Below, one piece after another: positions 21,362 to 26,319 of a stretch of 26,319 nucleotides of DNA. Numbering within the stretch: position 1 is the first letter of the stretch; each line of letters opens with the position of its first letter. The notes below the pieces were generated by a model, which did not search any database, was not told the DNA's origin, and was given only the letters and a program-made list of their open reading frames with translations. A program made the position numbers and the translations under genes. The DNA comes from Cellvibrionaceae bacterium. Lineage in GTDB: Bacteria > Pseudomonadota > Gammaproteobacteria > Pseudomonadales > Cellvibrionaceae. Location: positions 1 to 26,319 of the forward strand of contig JAGKXD010000061.1 in the NCBI GenBank assembly GCA_021151525.1, given 5' to 3'.

Positions 21362-23188
21362 TCACGAAATCTCGGTATCCTTAGCAAACAGCTCTTTCAA
21401 CTCGCGGCGACCATCCTCCGCAACCTTAATAAGCGCGGGTATATTAGTGTGAACGAGCAACGACTTCTCGAGCATTTGCTGATCGTGCTCGCGAAAAAGA
21501 TCGATAGTGTTTTGCGATTGCCCTTCCGTAAACCCCAGCTCCAACAAGGTTTGCATAGCGGCCGAAAGACTGGATTCGTACATCTCACGAATCGGCGCTG
21601 TCACCCCCAATTCCACCAACTGATAAACGTGGGCACGGTCGCGAGCACGCACAATCAAAGCAACTTGGGGGTATTTTTTGCTCACCATCCGCACAATTTT
21701 TAGCGATTCATCCACGGCATCCACCGCCACCACTAGCACCTTGGCATCGCGAATGCCCGCCGCCTCCAATAAATCCAAACGTGCCGGATCACCGTAATAG
21801 CTCTGGACACCAAACTGTTTGAGGAACTCAATGTGGTCGGCATTGCGATCCAAAGCATTGTAAGGAATGTTGTTGGCAGTAAGGATACGGCCAATAATCT
21901 GCCCAAAGCGCCCAAACCCGGCGATGATCACTTCGGGCTTGTGTTCGTTGGGTTGCTGCGCCAAAGCCGTTAAGGATTCTTTGTGCAGCTCCATATCCGC
22001 CAAGGCCTTTTCTTGCAGGGTGGTGCGCCGGATAAGACGATCAAACCCAATCACCATAGGCCCCGTTAGCGCCATGGAAATACCTACCACCAAAACCACA
22101 TAGTTTGTGATTGTTGTCGGCAAGAAATTCAATTCTTCGGCAGAAGCCATCAACACAAACGCAAATTCACCGCCCTGCGCAAGCATAATCCCCAGCAAAA
22201 TACCTTCACGACATGAGAATTTGCGGATCTTTAAGATCAAGGTAATCACGGCAATTTTGATTGCCATCAGCGTTACCGCTAGTGCAATCACCATAACCGG
22301 ATGCGCAAACAACAGCTTGAGATTGAGCGACATACCCACCGCGATAAAAAACAACCCGAGCAACAAACCTTTAAACGGCTCAATATCGGCCGCGAGTTGA
22401 TGGCGATAGCTGGATTGCGCCAAGAGCAAGCCGGCGAGGAATGCCCCCAAGCTCATGGATAAACCCACAATTAACATCAGCAGTGAAACGCCGAGCACAA
22501 TCAACAAACCCGCCGCCGTTAGAATTTCGCGGCTGCCGTATTTGGCGGCGAGTTTTAAGAGCGGGTTAAACAGCACCCGCGCCGCCACAATCATTCCCAA
22601 CACAGTCAAGACGCCAACCCACCAGGGCAAGCGCTCGCCGTGACTATTGGCGACAGGCGCCCAACTTGCGAGTAACAAGAGGATTGGAATTACCGCCATA
22701 TCCTGCGATAGCAACATGGAAAAACCCTTGCGACCCAAGGGCAACCCCATGATTTTTTGCTCTTCCATTAAAGGCACCGCGAATGCCGTTGATGAAAGCG
22801 CAAGGGTCAAACCAATGATAAAAGCCTGCTGCCACGACAATGACGGCGAAGAGATAAAAAACAACACCAGCAAAAAAACTGCAATCAATATTGCACTCAG
22901 CAATATTTGCGCTCCGCCGAGCAAGCCCACTTCGTATCGGCTTTTCCATAATTGCTCAGGATTAAGCTCAAGGCCGATAACGAACAAGAGCATAACAACA
23001 CCAAACTCGGACAGGTGCATAGCGGCTTGAGGCTCGAAAATTAACCCTAAGACTTGCGGCCCAATCACCACGCCAGCCACCAAATAACCCAGAATGGCAC
23101 CTAAACCCCAGCGGCGAAAAATCGGCACGGCGATAACTGCCGCCAACAAATAATAAATGGCGTGCAGCAAGCTTTGATGTTGTTCCAC
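21362..23188 (-). CDS. CPA2-family monovalent cation:proton antiporter with RCK domain (KefB/KefC/YbaL-like)
   Basis: An inner-membrane antiporter of 608 residues, likely exchanging K+ or Na+ for H+. The N-terminal half (about 1-385) has about 12 hydrophobic segments with family motifs GYLVAGVVIGP (34-44), FVIGLELNP (69-77), the ion-binding SQDMAVIP (161-168, Asp 163) and AQGGEFAFV (337-345). The C-terminal half is a TrkA-N/RCK domain whose NAD-binding motif is GFGRFGQ (424-430). No separate ancillary gene (kefF or kefG type) is adjacent, so glutathione gating as in E. coli KefC is not implied. It lies upstream of hemA on the same strand and is divergent from the TPR gene; in Pseudomonas no such gene is expected between hemA and the TPR gene. 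Confidence 0.9.
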   Translation of the reverse strand: MEQHQSLLHAIYYLLAAVIAVPIFRRWGLGAILGYLVAGVVIGPQVLGLIFEPQAAMHLSEFGVVMLLFVIGLELNPEQLWKSRYEVGLLGGAQILLSAILIAVFLLVLFFISSPSLSWQQAFIIGLTLALSSTAFAVPLMEEQKIMGLPLGRKGFSMLLSQDMAVIPILLLLASWAPVANSHGERLPWWVGVLTVLGMIVAARVLFNPLLKLAAKYGSREILTAAGLLIVLGVSLLMLIVGLSMSLGAFLAGLLLAQSSYRHQLAADIEPFKGLLLGLFFIAVGMSLNLKLLFAHPVMVIALAVTLMAIKIAVITLILKIRKFSCREGILLGIMLAQGGEFAFVLMASAEELNFLPTTITNYVVLVVGISMALTGPMVIGFDRLIRRTTLQEKALADMELHKESLTALAQQPNEHKPEVIIAGFGRFGQIIGRILTANNIPYNALDRNADHIEFLKQFGVQSYYGDPARLDLLEAAGIRDAKVLVVAVDAVDESLKIVRMVSKKYPQVALIVRARDRAHVYQLVELGVTAPIREMYESSLSAAMQTLLELGFTEGQSQNTIDLFREHDQQMLEKSLLVHTNIPALIKVAEDGRRELKELFAKDTEIS

Positions 23189-23334
23189 AGATTAACTCCC
23201 AAAATCTTCTATAGTGGGAATATATCACTCGCACTAAGCCAAACGGGTGTTTATTATGTGCGCCCTACTGCGATGATTTACATTTGCCATTCAGCACCCT
23301 GTAAGCAGCAGCCTATTTGCAATTGAATTTCCCG

Positions 23335-25065
23335 ATGAAACTGCGCCCCTTGACATTGCTTACCTCACTGCTCAGCTATGCCTTTGCATATAGCTATAGC
23401 GTGGAGGTTTATGCGCAGACTGCATCCCAAACATTGACTCAAACTACAACTGCTCCAACGTCACCAACCAAACCCGTTGAGCGCAAATTTTCGGTCGATA
23501 CGCTTTATTCCCTGCTCACCGCAGAAATTGCCGGCAGCCGCCAGCAATATGATTTGGCACTCGCCAATTACACCCAGCAAGCGCGCATAACGCGCGACCC
23601 ACAAGTTGCGGCGCGTGCAACCATGATTGCGCGCTATTTAGGCGCAGCACAAACCGGTTTGGAAATGTCGCTGCTGTGGGCTGAACGCGCCCCCAAAGAT
23701 AAAGAAGCTCTCGCCAACGCATCGCTCGCATTAATGCAAGCCAATCGTTTGCAAGAAGCCTTTGAAATGTCACGCCGTTTGTATCTGGCCGGTGGCGAAC
23801 CGCTGTTTCAAAATATCGCCGCCAATGCCGAAGGCCTCACACGCCCGGCGCGCGAGCGCTTGCTGCAAAGTTTTAAAAATTTATTACCTCGCTATGATCG
23901 CGACGAACAATTGCTCGTTGGCATTGGCGTGCTCTTGCAGCAGCAACGCAGCTTCGATGAGGCTATGACCTACACGCAAAAAGCACTCGTGCAATTTCCG
24001 CGCAGCATTCCCGCTGCAATTCTTGAAGCAAATTTATTGCACGAATTAAAACGCGACCGCGAAGCTATCGCAAAAATGGCCGAGCTCTTGACCTTTTATC
24101 CCGACAATATCAGCCTGCGCAATCAATACGCGCGCATACTTACACACTATGATTTAGCGCTGGCACAGCAGCAATTTGCGATTATCGCCAAGCAGCAACC
24201 GAAAAATGCTGATGCTGTTTTGTCACTCGGCATAATCGCCATGGAGCGCAAAGATTACAAAGCCGCAGCAAAAGCCTTTGAAAAATTATTGGACGAAGAA
24301 GAGCACTCATCAACTGCGCATTATTATTTAGGCCGCCTAGCAGAAGCCCAACAAAATTGGCAGGAAGCAATTTTTAATTATTTACAGGTTGAACGTGGCA
24401 ACGATTTTTTATCAGCCACTATTAGCTTGCTGGATATTTTTGTTCGTCAGGGCGATTTTATCAGTGCACAACAACACATGAACCGCGTGCGCATTCGTTT
24501 CCCCGATCAAGCAGAAAGCTTGTATTTATTGCACTCGCAAGCATTGATCAAACACAACTATTTGACCGAAGGTGAAAAGGTATTGAACGATGCCTTAGTC
24601 ACCCTACCCAATAGCAGCAAACTACTTTACGCCCGCGCTATTTTGTACATCCAACGCAACCAACGCGCGGATGCAGAGCGTGACTTACGCCATATTTTGC
24701 AGTTTGAACCCGACAATGCCGTCGCGCTCAACTCATTGGGCTACTTGTTAACTGACGACAATTTGCGTCATCGCGAAGCAGAGGATTTGCTCACCAAAGC
24801 GCATGATCTAAAACCAGACGATCCGGTCATCATCGACAGCCTCGGCTGGCTACATTACCGCCAAGGCAACTATACAGAAGCCATTCGCGAGTTGCGCCAA
24901 GCCTATGCCAGCTATCAGGAGCCAGCAGTTGCGGCGCATTTGGGAGAAGTACTCTGGGTGACCGGCGCGCAGGACGAAGCGCGTTCCATCTGGCAACAAG
25001 GTATTAGACAAGCGCCGGAAGACACCAATATTCCATCCACAATGAAACGACTTAAAGCCGAATAG
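23335..25065 (+). CDS. Secreted/periplasmic TPR-repeat protein (PA4667-like)
   Basis: 576 residues from the ATG at 23335, with a Sec-type signal peptide (MKLRPLTLLTSLLSYAFA...). The open frame extends six codons further to a TTG, which is rejected because the ATG places the basic residues correctly. The rest is an almost continuous array of TPR-like helix pairs, clearest in the C-terminal third (for example ALNSLGYLLTD and DSLGWLHYRQGNYTEAI). Such proteins act as scaffolds. In Pseudomonas a TPR protein of similar size (PA4667) precedes lolB in the same place, divergent from hemA. Its molecular role is not known to me. Confidence 0.85.
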   Translation: MKLRPLTLLTSLLSYAFAYSYSVEVYAQTASQTLTQTTTAPTSPTKPVERKFSVDTLYSLLTAEIAGSRQQYDLALANYTQQARITRDPQVAARATMIARYLGAAQTGLEMSLLWAERAPKDKEALANASLALMQANRLQEAFEMSRRLYLAGGEPLFQNIAANAEGLTRPARERLLQSFKNLLPRYDRDEQLLVGIGVLLQQQRSFDEAMTYTQKALVQFPRSIPAAILEANLLHELKRDREAIAKMAELLTFYPDNISLRNQYARILTHYDLALAQQQFAIIAKQQPKNADAVLSLGIIAMERKDYKAAAKAFEKLLDEEEHSSTAHYYLGRLAEAQQNWQEAIFNYLQVERGNDFLSATISLLDIFVRQGDFISAQQHMNRVRIRFPDQAESLYLLHSQALIKHNYLTEGEKVLNDALVTLPNSSKLLYARAILYIQRNQRADAERDLRHILQFEPDNAVALNSLGYLLTDDNLRHREAEDLLTKAHDLKPDDPVIIDSLGWLHYRQGNYTEAIRELRQAYASYQEPAVAAHLGEVLWVTGAQDEARSIWQQGIRQAPEDTNIPSTMKRLKAE

Positions 25066-25073
25066 AGTTACTG

Positions 25074-25718
25074 ATGAACGCTTTGCCACTGCTATCCTTT
25101 GCTCGCAACCCCTTCGTTCGCCTGCTATTTATCTGCTTATTGCTCAGCGGCTGCACCCATAAATTGCCGAAAGCCCCCCTAATAAGCGAAGACTGGCCGA
25201 AGCACCAAGCGCAAGTAGAATCGTTTAGCACATGGCAAGCCACAGGCAAGCTTGGCGTTAAAGCGCCCAACGAAGGCGGCAGCATGAGTTTGCGCTGGCA
25301 ACAAGCGCCAAGTGATTTCACCATAGATTTCACTGGCCCCTTCGGGCAAAACATTTTGGGTATTGCAGGTCAAGCAGGCCAAGTCACCCTAAGCGAACCG
25401 GGCAAGGCGCCTATCACCGCCAAAACCGCAGAAGAATTAATTCGCCGCAATACCGGCTGGACAATTCCTGTTGCCCAGCTTGCCTTTTGGGTTCGCGGCC
25501 TGCCCGCTCCCACCGCCAAAGTCACTAGTTTCGCACCCAATGCTCAAGGCCTACTGGGCGAGCTGGAGCAATTGGGCTGGAAAGTTAGCTACGGCGAGTA
25601 CCTCAGCGTTAACACTGGGGTGGATACGCTCGCCATGCCGGGACGAATAGTTGCGGAATTTAAAGATATTCGACTAACCCTAGTCATTCGCGAATGGCAC
25701 ATGGAACCCAGCTTATGA
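25074..25718 (+). CDS. lolB: Outer-membrane lipoprotein receptor LolB
   Basis: LolB accepts lipoproteins from periplasmic LolA and inserts them into the outer membrane, and is itself a lipoprotein. The 214-residue precursor has a signal peptide ending in the lipobox LLSGC (Cys 27). The mature part shows the family WQATGKLGVKAP and SLRWQQ strands, the hydrophobic DFTGPFGQN segment, and a C-terminal RIVAEFKDIRLTLVIREW. It starts eight bases after the TPR gene and overlaps ispE (ATGA), so the three are one operon. Confidence 0.93.
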   Translation: MNALPLLSFARNPFVRLLFICLLLSGCTHKLPKAPLISEDWPKHQAQVESFSTWQATGKLGVKAPNEGGSMSLRWQQAPSDFTIDFTGPFGQNILGIAGQAGQVTLSEPGKAPITAKTAEELIRRNTGWTIPVAQLAFWVRGLPAPTAKVTSFAPNAQGLLGELEQLGWKVSYGEYLSVNTGVDTLAMPGRIVAEFKDIRLTLVIREWHMEPSL

Positions 25719-26319
25719 GTCAGACAATGACAAAGACGTTGGAGCTTTTATCGCCCGCCAAACTTAATTTGTTTTTGCACATCACCGGTCGCCGCCCCGA
25801 TGGTTACCACAATCTGCAAACCCTTTTTCAGCTGCTCGATTACGGCGATACCCTGCGTTTTACCCTGCGCGAGGATGGGCAAATCACCTTGTCGCCGGAA
25901 ATCCCCGGTGTTGCCTTTGAAGACAACCTGATCATCAAAGCGGTTCGCTCACTCCAAGCACGAACAAACACAAGCTTAGGCGTGGACATTCAACTGGAAA
26001 AACGCCTGCCCATGGGCGGTGGAATTGGCGGCGGCAGTAGCAACGCGGCAACGACCTTGGTGGCGCTTAACTATTTGTGGCAGTGCGGTTTAACCAGCAC
26101 GCAACTACAGCAGCTGGGATTGCGTCTGGGTGCCGATGTTCCGGTGTTCGTAAATGCCCAAACGGCATGGGCGGAAGGTGTCGGTGAAGCACTCCAACCC
26201 ATTGAAATGCCTAAAAATTGGTTCTTAGTTGTGCAACCTGATTGCCATGTATCCACGCAGCAAATTTTTTCACATAAAGATTTGACAAGAGACTCTCCTG
26301 CCATTAAAGTGGCGGCCTT
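25715..26319 (+). CDS. ispE: 4-diphosphocytidyl-2-C-methyl-D-erythritol kinase, N-terminal part (runs off the window)
   Basis: IspE phosphorylates CDP-methylerythritol in the MEP isoprenoid pathway. The first 201 codons are visible without a stop. MSQTMTKTLELLSPAKLNLF carries the conserved Lys of the active site (residue 16). The GHMP-kinase ATP loop is PMGGGIGGGSSNAA (99-112), followed by LGADVPVF. The ATG overlaps the lolB stop; a second in-frame ATG four codons later is an alternative start. The family is about 280 residues long, so roughly a quarter is missing. Confidence 0.95.
   Translation, partial: MSQTMTKTLELLSPAKLNLFLHITGRRPDGYHNLQTLFQLLDYGDTLRFTLREDGQITLSPEIPGVAFEDNLIIKAVRSLQARTNTSLGVDIQLEKRLPMGGGIGGGSSNAATTLVALNYLWQCGLTSTQLQQLGLRLGADVPVFVNAQTAWAEGVGEALQPIEMPKNWFLVVQPDCHVSTQQIFSHKDLTRDSPAIKVAA

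Noticed and set aside
26071..26304. Minus-strand open frame of 77 codons near the window end
   Set aside because: It is antisense to ispE, whose frame carries the GHMP-kinase motifs and continues out of the window.
1..26319. CRISPR arrays, prophage, toxin-antitoxin or restriction systems
   Set aside because: No regularly spaced direct repeats, integrase, transposase, or defence-type domains were found on either strand.

Overview
The window reads as a continuous chromosomal stretch of a Pseudomonas-related gammaproteobacterium, most probably a member of the Cellvibrionaceae (Cellvibrio-like). This is inferred from two things. First, two gene blocks are laid out as in Pseudomonas: cbrB-pcnB-folK-(dNK)-panB on the left, and moeB-prmC-prfA-hemA with divergent TPR gene-lolB-ispE on the right. 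Second, there is a secreted family 10 pectate lyase, typical of plant-polymer-degrading Cellvibrio relatives. No phage, IS element, CRISPR array, rRNA or tRNA was found.

Left region (1-6.2 kb, + strand): the C-terminal part of the sigma-54 activator CbrB, an 809-base non-coding gap, then pcnB, folK, a GTG-started deoxynucleoside kinase, panB and the PL10 pectate lyase. The gap has a layered structure: an array of TGTTAC/GTAACA half-sites, a very good -24/-12 (sigma-54) promoter, about 137 nt of possible small RNA, and an intrinsic terminator. This is the slot that holds the CrcZ RNA in Pseudomonas, but the A-rich Hfq/Crc motifs expected of CrcZ are absent.

Middle region (6.2-12.3 kb): a convergent gap holding a CRP-like site and a strong minus-strand terminator (candidate minus-strand sRNA), a small unknown gene, a LysE/RhtB exporter overlapping a signal-peptidase-II-like gene, then a TPR lipoprotein resembling the PBP1b activator LpoP next to mrcB (PBP1b), and a divergent PfkB/adenosine-kinase-type sugar or nucleoside kinase.

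DUF898-M48-DUF898 region (12.3-16.3 kb, - strand): two multi-pass DUF898 (YjgN-like) membrane proteins flank a membrane-anchored M48 zinc metalloprotease in one tight operon. Both DUF898 proteins carry the same N-terminal domain of about 70 residues. This is the most system-like unit of unclear function in the window.

Right region (16.4-26.3 kb): moeB, prmC, a small AT-rich membrane-protein gene, prfA and hemA (- strand; release factor, its methylase and the first step of tRNA-dependent haem synthesis), a CPA2/Kef-type antiporter, then a divergent TPR protein, lolB and the start of ispE (+ strand). Intergenic spaces here carry several short palindromic dispersed repeats, including one MITE-like inverted pair.
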